DNA from: Antilocapra americana
Taxonomy: Eukaryota; Chordata; Mammalia; Artiodactyla; Antilocapridae
Length of the DNA: 64,000 nt
Assembly (NCBI GenBank): GCA_007570785.1
Contig: ML664161.1
Coordinates: 15,032,861 to 15,096,860 of the forward strand
Reading direction: 5' to 3'
In this document: positions 10,709 to 22,781 of the stretch, piece by piece
Numbering within the stretch: position 1 is the first letter of the stretch
Layout of the letters: every line of letters begins with the position of its first letter
Program-made: the position numbers and the translations under genes
Notes under the pieces: generated by a model
The model's input: the letters and a program-made list of their open reading frames with translations, nothing else
Database searches by the model: none
What the model was told of the DNA's origin: nothing

Positions 10709-11752
10709 ATAAACCCAATTATCTTCGCTATCATTCTATCAACCATCATACTAGGAACAATCATCGTAATAATTAGCTCCCACTGACTACTCATCTGAAT
10801 TGGGTTTGAAATAAACATACTCGCCATCATCCCTGTTATAATAAAAAAACATAATCCACGGGCCACAGAAGCATCAACTAAATATTTCCTAACCCAATCA
10901 ACAGCCTCTATACTACTAATAATAGCTGTTATTATCAACTTACTATTTTCAGGCCAATGGACTGTAATAAACCTATTTAACCCAACAGCATCCATATTCA
11001 TAACAATAGCCCTAGCCATAAAACTAGGAATAGCCCCATTCCACTTCTGAGTACCAGAAGTAACACAAGGAATTCCCCTATCATCCGGATTAATCCTTCT
11101 TACATGACAAAAACTAGCACCCATATCAGTACTATACCAAATCTCCCCGTCCATTAACTTAAACCTAATTCTAACTCTTTCCATTCTATCAATTATAATC
11201 GGAGGCTGAAGAGGATTAAACCAAACCCAACTACGAAAAATTATAGCTTACTCATCAATTGCCCACATAGGCTGAATAACAGCAGTCCTACTATATAATC
11301 CCACCATAATATTACTAAACCTAATCATCTATATTATTATAACCTCTACCATATTCATACTATTTATGGCCAACTCAACAACAACTACCCTTTCACTATC
11401 CCACACATGAAATAAAACCCCCATCATAACCATCCTAGTACTCACCACCCTCCTATCAATAGGAGGACTCCCCCCACTAACAGGATTTATACCAAAGTGA
11501 ATAATTATTCAAGAATTAACAAAAAATGATAGCATCATCCTACCAACCCTAATAGCAATCACAGCATTACTAAACCTATATTTTTACATACGACTTACAT
11601 ACTCCACCACACTAACCATATTCCCATCCACAAATAACATAAAAATAAAATGACAATTCTCCACAACAAAACGAATAACCCTCCTACCAACAATAGCCGT
11701 ACTATCCACCATACTACTCCCCCTCACACCAATACTATCAGTGCTAGAATAG
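10709..11752 (+). pseudogene. ND2: ND2 (NADH dehydrogenase subunit 2), NUMT copy with an in-frame AGA
   Basis: ND2 is a proton-pumping-type membrane subunit of complex I. The frame starts at ATA 10709 directly after tRNA-Met and keeps the normal 347 codons to TAG at 11750-11752, whose last two bases are shared with tRNA-Trp. There are no indels. Codon 168 (11210-11212) is AGA, a stop in the vertebrate mitochondrial code, where the family has Gly (GGA) in the conserved GGWGGLNQTQLRK block. A single G-to-A change explains it. This could not have been tolerated in a working mitochondrial gene, so it arose after transfer to the nucleus. In the nuclear code the frame is also broken by many TGA codons. 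Confidence 0.94.
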
Positions 11753-11817
11753 GAATTTAGGTTAAATAGACCAAGAGCCTTCAAAGCCCTAAGAAAGTAC
11801 AATTTACTTAATTCCTG
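11751..11817 (+). tRNA. mitochondrial tRNA-Trp (TCA), NUMT copy
   Basis: 67 nt. The acceptor arm AGGAATT/AATTCCT is intact and the anticodon TCA sits in AGAGCCTTCAAAGCCCT. It opens the WANCY cluster and overlaps the ND2 terminator. Confidence 0.93.
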
Positions 11818-11818
11818 A

Positions 11819-11887
11819 TAAGGATTGCAAGACCTCATCTTACATCAATTGAATGCAAATCAACTACTTTTATTAAGCTAAATCCTT
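11819..11887 (-). tRNA. mitochondrial tRNA-Ala (TGC), NUMT copy
   Basis: 69 nt on the minus strand. The acceptor arm AAGGATT/AATCCTT is intact and the anticodon TGC lies in GATTTGCATTC. It is separated by one base from both neighbours. Confidence 0.93.
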
Positions 11888-11888
11888 A

Positions 11889-11961
11889 CTAGATTGGTGG
11901 GCTCCGCCCCCACGAAACTTTAGTTAACAGCTAAATACCCTAATCAACTGGCTTCAATCTA
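11889..11961 (-). tRNA. mitochondrial tRNA-Asn (GTT), NUMT copy
   Basis: 73 nt on the minus strand, starting TAGATTG and ending CAATCTA+G. The anticodon GTT lies in GCTGTTAACTA. Its 5' end abuts the light-strand origin hairpin. Confidence 0.93.
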
Positions 11962-11996
11962 CTTCTCCCGCCGCGAGGAAAAAAAGGCGGGAGAAG
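11962..11996 (+). other. light-strand replication origin (OL) hairpin, NUMT copy
   Basis: A perfect 11-bp inverted repeat (CTTCTCCCGCC at 11962-11972 and GGCGGGAGAAG at 11986-11996) encloses a 13-nt loop with an A-run. It lies between tRNA-Asn and tRNA-Cys, the standard place of the vertebrate mitochondrial light-strand origin. In mitochondria the loop directs primer synthesis by the mitochondrial RNA polymerase. In the nucleus it has no known role. No substitution has broken the stem. Confidence 0.93.
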
Positions 11997-12061
11997 CCCC
12001 GGCAGAGTTTGAAGCTGCTTCTTTGAATTTGCAATTCAACGTGTAAATTCACTACAGGACT
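11994..12061 (-). tRNA. mitochondrial tRNA-Cys (GCA), NUMT copy
   Basis: About 68 nt on the minus strand, overlapping the last bases of the OL stem. The acceptor AGTCCTG pairs with CGGGGCT through G-T pairs. The anticodon GCA lies in GAATTGCAAATTC. Confidence 0.9.
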
Positions 12062-12129
12062 TGGTAAAAAGAGGGGTCGAACCTCTGTCTTTAGATTTAC
12101 AGTCTAATGCTTTACTCAGCCATTCTACC
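12062..12129 (-). tRNA. mitochondrial tRNA-Tyr (GTA), NUMT copy
   Basis: 68 nt on the minus strand, starting GGTAGAATGGCTGAG. The anticodon GTA lies in AGACTGTAAATCT. One acceptor pair is G-T rather than Watson-Crick. It ends one base before the COX1 ATG. Confidence 0.93.
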
Positions 12130-12130
12130 T

Positions 12131-13671
<1,541 letters not shown>

Positions 13672-13674
<3 letters not shown>

Positions 13675-13740
13675 GAAAGGAAGGAATCGAACCCCCTACA
13701 ATTGGTTTCAAGCCAATATCATAGCCACTATGTCTTTCTC
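13672..13740 (-). tRNA. mitochondrial tRNA-Ser(UCN) (TGA), NUMT copy
   Basis: 69 nt on the minus strand, overlapping the COX1 terminator by three bases as in mitochondria. The acceptor GAGAAAG pairs with CTTTCTT and the anticodon TGA lies in TTGGCTTGAAACCAA. Confidence 0.93.
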
Positions 13741-13747
13741 AATCAAC

Positions 13748-13815
13748 AAGATATTAGTAAAATATTACATGACCTTGTCAAGGTTAAATTATAGGTGAAA
13801 GCCCTATATATATAA
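13748..13815 (+). tRNA. mitochondrial tRNA-Asp (GTC), NUMT copy with damaged 3' acceptor
   Basis: The 5' acceptor AAGATAT, the D-arm, the anticodon arm ACCTTGTCAAGGT and the T-arm are present. The expected 3' strand ATATCTT has become an AT dinucleotide tract. The copy therefore ends at the NUMT right junction, and COX2 is absent. Confidence 0.85.
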
Positions 13816-13828
13816 TATATATATATAC
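13805..13828. repeat. AT dinucleotide tract at the NUMT right junction
   Basis: About 24 bases of alternating A and T with one interruption. It begins inside the tRNA-Asp acceptor arm and passes into nuclear DNA. Confidence 0.9.
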
Positions 13829-14990
13829 ATTACCCTTCCAGATAACATTCTATAAGCCACTCACAGGGCACTGCTTGACTCTTAGGTACTTTGTAAGTAA
13901 TAGTGACAATACTTTTATGCAGTATGTAGGTGGCATATTATACAGTTTCTCCATTCATCTTATGGAAAGATTAATCTAAATATACAGATAAAATTGAAAT
14001 TCTATAAATGCTTCAAAGCAACAAAAATTTTTTAGAACAATCAGAGAACTTGATTCATCTGATTCTATGTACCAAGAGATGAGCCTTAAAGGAAATGAGC
14101 CTTCTATGCACCACCACATAAAATTTTCTGCTTAACCTTTAAATGATCTTTGTATTATGCAACCGTGCTCATATTCACCCAAAGACCATAAGAAATCATT
14201 TAACACAGAGATTTGGAGGAAGCAAATAGTAAGTCTGAGCTTCAGGAGAAAAAGTACTGCAAGTCAACATTTTTGTGGTGAAGAAAAGCAAGGCACTGAG
14301 AAGTGTGGAGGTAATTAGTGTTCCTGTTTTGAACTTTGTGTTGTAAGACTCTCTCTAAACCATGTGGGTGGAAAAAGCAGAGGTTCAGGTTGAATAGGAA
14401 CTGCAATTCTCTGCAATCCTGCACAAGAACATCTTGTTTTTCAGCTCAGAATTTGGTAAACAAGTTTGCTCCTGCATTGCATAGACACTGGTGACAGTGC
14501 CTTGCAGGAATTCTGCAGCTGATGTCTGAAAACACACAGACCTTCAAAGTCATGCATAAATCACACTCCCTCAGAAACTAATAATCCTGTTATTACTCAG
14601 ACTCATGTCCTGCTTCTTATTTCAGTCTTCCTGGCCGTTGTAAGAGATGGATGGTTCACCATGTTTACCTTGGAGAGAAATAGAAAAAGGTGAAGAGGAA
14701 ACTAGGCTGAGTCTTGGCTTTAAAATGACCATCTAGAAATTGTTCCCTAGCAGCCAACTAAATACTTTAGATTTGATGTTTTCAATGCTGCCCACAATAG
14801 TCAGCTGAAAATGAAAATGTTGGTCAACATATTAATTACTTTGTTTTTATTTTGCCAGATAACATGTTTGATCAAAAATAAGGAACAGCAAAACTAGTAA
14901 CTGTATGTTGAGTGACATAGCTTGCCAAGTAACATCCTTGGCTTCTTAAATCATTGTTTAAAATAATCCTCAAAATAACTTTACTGTGCA
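13829..14990. other. right nuclear flank of the NUMT, no gene recognised
   Basis: No recent repeat or exon was recognised between the AT tract and the next BovB piece. The frame at 14242-14424 (minus) is not recognisable. Confidence 0.4.
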
Positions 14991-14994
14991 AATG

Positions 14995-15481
14995 ACAATA
15001 GAGACATCACTTTGCCAACAAAGGTTTGTGTAGTCAAAGCTATGGGTTTTTTGGTAGTTATGTGCAGATGAGACTTGGACCATAAAGAAGGCAGAGCACT
15101 GAAGAATTGATGCTTTCTGACTATGTGTGTTGGAGTAGACTCTTGAGAGTCCCTTGGCCAGCAAGGAGATCAAATAAGTCAGTCCTAAAGGAAATCAGCC
15201 CTTTAGAGTTGCAAGGACTGATGCTAAAGTTGAAGCTCCAATTCTTTGGCCTCCTGATGAAAAGAGCCGACTCTTTGGAAAAGACCCTGATGCTGAGGGA
15301 GACTGAGGGTAGGCAGAAAAGGGGACAACAGAGAATTAGATGATTGTATGGTATCACTGACTCAATGGACATGAGTTTGAGCAAACTCTGGGAGTTGGTG
15401 AAGGACAGGGAAGGCTGGTGAGCTGCAGTCTCTGGGGTTGCAAAAGTCAGACATGACTTAGTGACTGAACAAAAACAACAC
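14995..15481 (+). mobile_element. BovB (RTE) LINE, 3' fragment
   Basis: It begins within the segment corresponding to ...AGACATCACTTTGCCAACAAAGG and runs through the characteristic GAGTAGACTCTTGAGAGTCC and TGGACATGAGTTTGAGCAAAC to the terminal GACTTAGTGACTGAAC. The 78-codon frame 15107-15343 holds the C-terminal blocks RLLRVPWPARRSNKSVLKEI and LMLKLKLQFFGLLMKRADSL. There is no reverse transcriptase core. Confidence 0.92.
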
Positions 15482-15608
15482 CAAATGACAACAAAGTTTC
15501 ACAATTTGAGGCAGTAGAGATGTAATGCTATTGCATAAAATTTTGGTGAACTTTTAAAAGGACTTTTAAACTTTTAAGTGGAAAAATATATTTTATAGAG
15601 AAGCTTCT

Positions 15609-15834
15609 GGGCTTCCCAAATGGCCCTAGTGATAAAGAACCTGCGTGCCGATGCAGAAGAAGTAAGAGACTAGTGTTCTATTCCTGGGTCAGGAAAATCC
15701 CCTGGAGGAGGGGGTGACATCTCAATCCAGTATTCTTGCCAGGAGAATCCATGAACAGAGGAGCCTGGCAGGCAATAGTCCTAGAGTCACAAACAGTTGG
15801 ACATGACTGAAGCAACTGAGCAACCACGTACAAA
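15609..15834 (+). mobile_element. Bov-tA SINE with target-site duplication
   Basis: Diverged copy, with head GGGCTTCCCAAATGGCCC. It is flanked by AGAGAAGCTTCT (15597-15608) and AGAGAGGCTTCT (15835-15846). Confidence 0.93.
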
Positions 15835-15846
15835 AGAGAGGCTTCT

Positions 15847-16952
15847 GTGAAACTAAACATAAAGAGAATATTGTTTTATCACTAAAATATCATGATAGTT
15901 GGGATAAGGAAATTATACTATGATGTGCTACTTTAAGTCAAAGAAATTTTTGAAAGCACGGAATGTCATGAAAAGTTTAATAATTATCTCATGGTACTGA
16001 CTCATGACATAAAAAGTGGAAAAAAGTAGAAAATTTTCACCCCCAAACAGTCTCCTTTTCCCTTGATATTTTTATCTTCAGTTATGTATCAGATGTTCTT
16101 TATATGGAAATGAGATAGTAATTCATGGAATTTATCTCCTTCAAAGTAGAAACTAAATAATAACTCATATAAGTTTTTAAAAATATGGAAATAGGAAATC
16201 TGGCTTTACTCATGATTGGTTACAGACAAAAATGTGAATAAACCATATTCAATCTTTATTTTTTATAGATAGGGGTAGGTTGTATAATAGGAAAGAGAAA
16301 CATAATAACAGAATTCAAGGGTCAGAACTCTAGAGAAAGGAAGAGAAAAAAAAGAAGGTGTCTTGCCTCCCATGTATGTCTGTGTGTGTTTGTGTGTATT
16401 CAACACTCATATTATTAAAGAGTAGAAACTTTGGGGTGGGGTATATTTCCATTGTTTTTCAAATATACATATGAATTATGGGAGTACATATCAGAAAAAA
16501 AGGAAAAACAATTCATTCTTAACTTTCAATCTGTTGATAACACTTATTAATATTTTGCTATATTTATTTCCAATTTTATAGTTTCCCTAATAGTAAATGG
16601 CAAATTGATAAATAATTTCTTAATGTTTATAAATAACCATTTAAAAATCCTTTAATGCATGCATAGCATTTCAATTTCAGTATGTAGGTGAACTCTACTG
16701 ATTGACTCCTTTGTTGTTAGAGACTTAGATTATTTCAAATCTTTTTTTATTATATATAAATGTTCTGATGGCTAAATCTTCTTGCACAGCCTTATTTGTG
16801 TAGATCCAACTTTCCTAGGTCTGAGAATATGTACATATTAAAGTTGTGTTATCTATTGGAAATTACTTTCTCAAAAAACCTAAGCCATGAATTTGCCTTA
16901 TACTGGTATTAAGAATCCTCCATACTGATCTTCATTTTATCTGAATTCCCCA
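15847..16952. other. no gene recognised
   Basis: AT-rich DNA with a short TGTGTGTG stretch near 16379-16398. No open frame of note and no recognised repeat. Confidence 0.4.
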
Positions 16953-17149
16953 TACAGGTAAGGTGATACTCAGTAAAGAATCTGCCTGCAAATGCATGCA
17001 ACACAGTTTTGATCTCTGGGTCAGGAAGACTCCCTGGAGAAGGAAATGGCAATCCACTCCAGTATTCTTGCCTGGAAAATCCCATGGACGAAGGAGCCTG
17101 GTGGACTATAGTCCATGGGGCTTCAAAGAGTCAGACACAACTTAACAAC
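16953..17149 (+). mobile_element. Bov-tA SINE
   Basis: The head is degraded (CAGGTAAGGTGATACTCAGTA) but the body with CACTCCAGTATTCTTGCCTGG and CATGGGGCTTCAAAGAGTC is clear. Two overlapping 60-codon frames in it are SINE shadows. Confidence 0.9.
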
Positions 17150-17289
17150 TACATAGCATTTGTTTTTGGTGGCAGTTTACGTGTAACATAGTTTTCATGA
17201 ACTAATGAATATTTATCAATAATCCAACAGATGAAAACACATCAGAGATCTGCCACCTTTATGGGTTGCATGGAAATATAAAACTCAGG

Positions 17290-17690
17290 CCTATTCTTTG
17301 AAAGTTTATAGTTAGTGGAAGATCAGCAAATAAAGAAGCCATATGCCATGATATAAATACACACAAAAGGAAAAGGAAGGTGCACAATTAACTCAAACAG
17401 GGGTTGGGGGGACATCTCCTAGAGCAGAAGATGCTAAATGTGACTTCTGAAGAATAAAGAGGACTTAGGGTAAAGGAACTCACAAGCAAAGAGAACTTTA
17501 AGCCCAAAGGCCCAGGAAGATAAGAGAGAATGACCCCATTGTGGGAATGAATTTTGATGATAAAATTGAAGCAAAGGCATGCACTGAGCAGTAGAGGTTA
17601 GTCAACCAAGGAGGGCAGTCGTCCAACTCTGCAAGCTTGAGGAATTTGTACTTTACCCCAAAAACCACAGAATGCTGTCTCTACTAATCT
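17290..17690 (+). repeat. possible ancient interspersed repeat, family not identified
   Basis: It holds degenerate phrases such as GGGACATCTCC, GCCCAAAGGCCCAGGAAG and GAATTTGTACTTTACCCC. They resemble the repeat-like stretches at 2287-3010 and 19130-20340. Weak assignment. Confidence 0.3.
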
Positions 17691-17884
17691 AATTAGGAGG
17701 ATAAAAAAATAATTTAAGACTTTGTATTTAATTGACAGAAATGGGCAAAAAGCCAAAAGCCAACTGGCTCTACACAGGTCTCGGGATATTATTGGTTCTC
17801 CTGAGTCTATGTTATAAAAAGATTTTCAAATCAAAGTGAACGGGAATGATTTCCTAAAGTTTTGAGTTCCCTCAGCAAACTACT

Positions 17885-18159
17885 GCTGCTGCTGCTGCTA
17901 AGTCACTTCAGTCATGTCTGACTCTGTGCAACCCCATAGACGGCAGCCCACCAGGCTCCACCATCCCTGGGATTCTCCAGGCAAGAACACTGGAGTGGGT
18001 TGCCATTTCCTTCTCCAATGCATGAAAGTGAAAAGTAAAAGTGAAGTCACTCAATCGTGTCAGACTCTTCGCAACTCCATGGACTGCAGCCTACTAGGCT
18101 CCTCCATCCATGGGATTTTCCAGGCAAGAGTACTAGAGTGGGTTGCCATTCCCTTCTCT
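17885..18159 (-). mobile_element. Bov-A2 SINE (dimer) with target-site duplication
   Basis: Two BovA monomers in tandem without a tRNA head. The 3' end is the CTG/CAG trinucleotide run at 17883-17898, and a CATGAAAGTGAAAAGTAAAAG linker joins the monomers. It is flanked by the perfect 11-bp repeat AGCAAACTACT (17874-17884 and 18160-18170). Confidence 0.95.
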
Positions 18160-18199
18160 AGCAAACTACTACTAGCTCAAATATTTATCATTTATCTCC

Positions 18200-18300
18200 C
18201 CATTAGGCTGTGAGCTCTTTCAAAGCTGGGCCCAGGCCTGACTCAGAGAAGACATTCACTAAACATCTATTGAGTGGGTGCTCTACTTCTTTATTGTTTT
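18200..18300 (+). mobile_element. L2-type LINE 3' end relic
   Basis: TTAGGCTGTGAGCTCTTTCA, GGGCCCAGG and CATTCACTAAACATCTATTG follow the order seen in the 3' end of old L2 elements. Confidence 0.5.
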
Positions 18301-18549
18301 AAGATTATTCATCATCTCTAGCCACACTTCCCTCTACTCAGCAGTGTTCTTGATTTCCTCCACAACTTCTTTTTATGTATAAAACATAGATGAAATAAAA
18401 GAAGAGGAGGATGGATTCTAGACGAGAATTAGAGACAGTGATTGAAGGTCCATCTAACTTTGCAGATGAGAAATTTCATCCAATGATGTTGAGTACTTAT
18501 CTATGTTCCATGGCCAGAAACAACAGCAATGACATTTATCATATTGTAC

Positions 18550-18715
18550 ACCAAACACTATGTGCTACATCAGCTCATTTACCCTGTAACAAACCTGGCA
18601 AGGCAGGGATTATTGCTCGTCTTTTACAAATAAGTGAGATATGGAGAATTTAAGACATTGATCCAGGTTCACAGAGCTATCAGTAGAGCCAAGACTGAAC
18701 CAAATCCTTCTCTGA
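18550..18715 (-). mobile_element. MIR SINE relic
   Basis: Reverse-oriented MIR-like order: CTCATTTACC, GGCAGGGATTATTGCTC, TTTACAAATAAGTGAGATATGG and GGTTCACAGAGCTATCAGTAGAGCC. Confidence 0.6.
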
Positions 18716-19129
18716 TTCAGATATTCCTTCTCTAAATGGGGTGCTCATCATGATGTGGTTCATGGACTGGCAACACCAGAAAGCTTTTTAGAGATTCAGT
18801 GTCTTAAGCCCAACCTCAAATGTAATGAAATGGAATCTATAGTTTAACAAGCTCCCAATGTGTTTTCACTTGCTCACTAAAATTAGAGAAACACTATTCT
18901 AAACCACTATCCTATACAAGTGGGATACTTAGCTAAAATGTCAAGTTAAGGAATGGATATTATAATAAAAATGTATAATGTTTTATATCTTGATCTTGGT
19001 AGTGGTTACACAGATATATGTATATACTAAGAGTATAGATATATACACATTATGCACTTTGCCAGGTGTACATATAAATAAAAATAATAGATCTGTCAGC
19101 ATATATATTAACTAAACAATCTTTTTCAG

Positions 19130-19836
19130 AGTACGTATGCTGAAAGAGTCCTGTGCTAGACACTGAGGATTAAGCGCCAGAGAAAGAGAGGGAGGGAGGG
19201 AAGGGGAGAAAGAGAGAAATATTGAGAAAGAAGAGGACTTTCTACATGGAATATAGTGTCAGGAAAGGGACAGAAGTAATGCACAAAATATTATAAAACA
19301 AATTTGTAATTAAAGGGAAGAACATATAGACAGTATATAACAAGAAGATCTAATTTAGTTTGAGAGAATCAGAAAAGGTCTCATTGAAAAAAATGACATT
19401 TAAAATGAGATCTAAAATGCAAACAGGAATTATCTTGATGAATAGTCTAAGAAATAGTTTTTCAGGCAAAATGAATGGCATTTTTGCAAGTGCTGAGTTG
19501 GGAGAAGATGTGAGGCCTTTGTGCACATATAAGAAGGCATGATACCTAAAGTACAGCGGGTAAGGACAGAAATGGCCAGAGGTGATGCTAAAGAGGCAGG
19601 TAGGGAAATAACACCTACAAATGTTTGAATATCAACATGAGAAGGAGTTTAAGGGTTTTTTCTAACTTAACAGACACTACTGAAGGTTTTTTAAAGCTGG
19701 AAAGTAATATTGTATAGCTAACAGTTTAAAGAGTAATGACCACTAGCGAGAGAATATTTTGAAGGAAAAGAATAATGGATTGGGAAGAACAACTAAGAAG
19801 CTACACCATAGCCTAGGCAATATTAGTTGTGGCTTA
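19130..19836 (+). repeat. possible ancient interspersed repeat, left part
   Basis: After a GGGA/GAGA-rich tract (19181-19220) come degenerate blocks such as GAGAATCAGAAAAGGTCTCATTG, AGGCAAAATGAATGGC and GAAGGAGTTTAAGGGTTTTTTCTAAC. The Bov-tA at 19837 appears to be inserted in it. The 60-codon frame at 19360-19542 is probably incidental. Confidence 0.35.
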
Positions 19837-20040
19837 GGGCTTCCCTGGTCTCTCAGAGGGTAAAGTGCCTGCCTGCAGTGCAGGACACTTGGGTTTGATC
19901 CCTGAATTGGGAAGATCCCCTAGAGAAGGAAATGACAATCCACTCCAGTACTTTTGCCTGGAAAATTCCATGGACAGAGGAGCCTGGTAGGCTACAGTGC
20001 ATGGGATTGCAAAAAGTTGGACACGATTGAACAACTTCAC
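19837..20040 (+). mobile_element. Bov-tA SINE
   Basis: Head GGGCTTCCCTGGTCTCTCAG, B-box region GGGTTTGATCCCTG (CpG decayed to TG), body intact to GGACACGATTGAACAACTTCAC. Confidence 0.94.
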
Positions 20041-20340
20041 TCTGGATTTGGGTCTTTGATGGAGAGATGGAGAGATCTAGATGAACTCAAAATGTGTTTT
20101 GGAGTATGCTCAATAGTTCTTGTGATTGAATGTAGGTGGTAAGAGAAATATAATAGTTAAGGAGTCCTGGGTTTCTGGAGAGCATTGGAAGTAGCTGAGG
20201 GGTTTAAAGTACAACTTTAGTTTGAGATAAGTTAAATGTGAGATGATCTTAAGAAATCTAAGTGGCCAGCCAAGCAGACTGTTGGATATATAAGTTTGGA
20301 GATCAGAAGGGAAATCTGAATCTGAATGCAAACTTTCAAG
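20041..20340 (+). repeat. possible ancient interspersed repeat, right part
   Basis: Continues the old repeat after the SINE, with GACTGTTGGATATATAAGTTTGGAG (near 20278) as the clearest phrase. Family not identified. Confidence 0.35.
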
Positions 20341-20554
20341 TCATTAGTCTAAGTAGGGATGGGGTAATGAAGAGAAAATAGAAGGTCCATAATCAATATA
20401 TAAGTAAAGTAACTACCTCCTAACCTTTGAAACTTATTAGCTATCTGATGCACAGTCCCCAAGACATATGAATTAAATCAGTTAACTAAAACTCGAAAAC
20501 CAACAATCTTGTAGAGTCTCAAAAATCAAAATGTGAATCTAGGGAGAGGTTATG

Positions 20555-20643
20555 CATAGATTCTCTGGACTGCAGGCTTCTTGAGGATAGGCAGCCATAC
20601 AATTCCCTGCACATTTCCTTGCAAATGGTAAATGCTTATTGAA
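20555..20643 (+). mobile_element. L2-type LINE 3' end relic
   Basis: GGACTGCAGGCTTCTTGAGGATAGGCAG...CCCTGCACA...GTAAATGCTTATTG follows the typical L2 3'-end order. The next SINE inserted at its end. Confidence 0.55.
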
Positions 20644-20855
20644 AAGTGAATGTGTTAGTCACTCAGTCATGTCTGACTCATTGCCACACCATGGACTGAA
20701 ACTCTTCAGGCTCCTCTACCCATGGAATTCTCCAGACAAGAATACTGGAGTAGGTTGCCATCCCCTTCTCCAGGGGATCTTCCCAACCTGGGAACTGAAC
20801 CCAGGTCTCTCACACAAAAGGCAGATTCTTTACCATCTGAGCCACCAGGGAGCCC
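20644..20855 (-). mobile_element. Bov-tA SINE
   Basis: Minus-strand copy ending with the tRNA head at 20834-20855 (CATCTGAGCCACCAGGGAGCCC). The B-box CpG is lost. Confidence 0.93.
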
Positions 20856-20934
20856 AGTAAATATAATCAAACAAGCAAGCTAAGAAACCTATCAATATGC
20901 AACACAGTGTACTATTAAATTGAAACCAGTGAGA

Positions 20935-21080
20935 TACCTTCCTGGCATTGCTACTAGTTTTGGGCAAGTCACTTAAAATGTCTGAGTCTCAATTTTCACA
21001 TTTGGAATATGTTGGAAATAAACCAGATGAACTCTGAGATCCTGTCCAGTTATAAATTATAGTATCCTGCATGAATAGTG
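20935..21080 (+). mobile_element. MIR SINE relic
   Basis: TACTAGTTTTGGGCAAGTCACTTAAAATGTCTGAGTCTCAATTTTCACATTTGG matches the MIR core order. Confidence 0.65.
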
Positions 21081-21299
21081 CTGCAATATATTGGCTCTCC
21101 TCCACAAATCCCTAGGACATGAGGAGGGCACACACAAATGGGGATATTGGAGATAAAGTATCTTAGAGCTGTCTAATCTACTCAGAAAATATGTGGCAAA
21201 TGATCAGATTCTAGCCACTCTGGTGCCTACTCCTGATGCTTTCTACTACTTATGGCCTGGTTGACTTTCAAAGGTCTATTAAATAGCAGTTGAGAAATT

Positions 21300-22060
21300 A
21301 CTGTCTGGACTGTCCAGCATCATTTATTTTCTTTCTCCATTGATTGCCTCTGCTCCTTTATCAAAGATCATTTGAATGTATTTGTGTGAGTATATTTTTG
21401 GACTATTTTCTTTTATTAATCTATTTATCTAACTCTTTTGCTAACAGCATGTTCTCTTAATCACTGCTGCTTTATAATAAGTCTTGAAGTCAAATAGTAT
21501 CTGCCCTCCAAGTTAGTTCTTCTTTAGTATCATACTGTCTATTCTAGGTCTTTTGTCTTTCCATATAAACTTTGGGATAGGTTTGTCAAACATCCACCAA
21601 CTAACTTTCTGGAATTTTGATTGCAATTGCATTGAATCAAACTGGAAAAACAATACATCTTGAAAATATTGAATCTTCCTAATTATAAACACAGAAAAGT
21701 TCTCTATTTATTTAGACATTTGGTTTCCTTCATCAGAGTCTTATCATTTTTAACATAAAGATTCTGTACCTATTTTATTAGACATATACCTGAGCTATTT
21801 ATTTTTTGATGTTATTGTAAATCACAATGCATTTTTTATTTTAAATTCCAATTTTTCATTTCTGATATATAGAGAAACAATGACACCATAGACTGTAGCC
21901 CACCAGGCTCCTCTGTCCATGGAATTCTCCAGGCAAGAATATGATTTCTTTCTAATCTATACACATTTTATCTTCTATTTTTGTCCATTGTGCTAACTAC
22001 AACTTCTAGTGTGATGTTAGTTAGGAATGTTGTGAGGGAACTCAAAATAGTTATTTTTTA
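21300..22060 (-). mobile_element. old L1 LINE fragment (ORF2 region)
   Basis: In reverse orientation it shows standard L1 ORF2 phrases: CTTTGGGATAGGTTTGTC, GATTGCAATTGCATTGAATC, ATTGAATCTTCCTAATTATAAAC and TTCATCAGAGTCTTATCATTT. It is interrupted at 21883-21941 by a short piece of Bov-tA body. Highly diverged, no open frame. Confidence 0.75.
21883..21941 (-). mobile_element. 59-bp internal fragment of a Bov-tA SINE
   Basis: Only the central body is present (ACTGTAGCCCACCAGGCTCC ... CTCCAGGCAAGAATA). Both the tRNA head and the 3' end are missing, and L1-like sequence lies on both sides. Confidence 0.85.
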
Positions 22061-22756
22061 TTATCCATAACTGGAGATCCAGAATCATCTTCAGATTTGG
22101 ATTTTGAAAGATGTGGTTTTAAACAGCTGTTTTAATAAAGGCATTACTCTTATAAATCACTCAACAATCTTATTTCTTATATTTCTAATAAAAATGTATT
22201 TCTTAAATACTTTATCATTTCAGATAAAATGGTTTTCTACCTGTGTGAATTTTCAGGAAAATGCTTTAGTTCATTTTCTAGTCTATTCTGCTATCATGAA
22301 TTTTTCTATGGTGACTATTAATTTTGCCAAAGTCTCTTTACAAAGTCTGTTGATAAAATTATTTATGATCCTGTTACTAAATGATATGTATGTGACTGGT
22401 ACTGGTACAAAATGTAATAAAGAGATCAAGGTATTTTAGCCTCTTGAATGTTTTAGGAGGACTTAAGGTAGAGATTCCAGGATCTTTGTTTTCCTATAAA
22501 AAGTGTATTGGCCACCAGCTGGATGGAATATTAAGCTATACAGAAGATAATATTCCATAGTTATTTAAAAAGTCATGTACTACATTCCTAATCTAAGATA
22601 GTATCAGTATATGATTATAAACTCTAATCAAAAAGAAAGACTTTGGAGATTCAACCCAAATAGTCTTTAAGAAATGAACACTGACAAAAAGAAAATCTAG
22701 CTGTATATGAATTGAAAGAGCTGACATGATGGTTCTTTTCTGTCAATCTGTAGCTT

Positions 22757-22781
22757 TATATATATATATATATATATATAA
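22757..22781. repeat. (TA)n microsatellite
   Basis: About 12 uninterrupted TA units. Confidence 0.97.

Noticed and set aside
22104..22439. 111-codon frame rich in Phe, Leu, Ile and Asn
   Set aside because: The composition is what AT-rich DNA gives by chance. There is no motif, and it adjoins an L1 relic.
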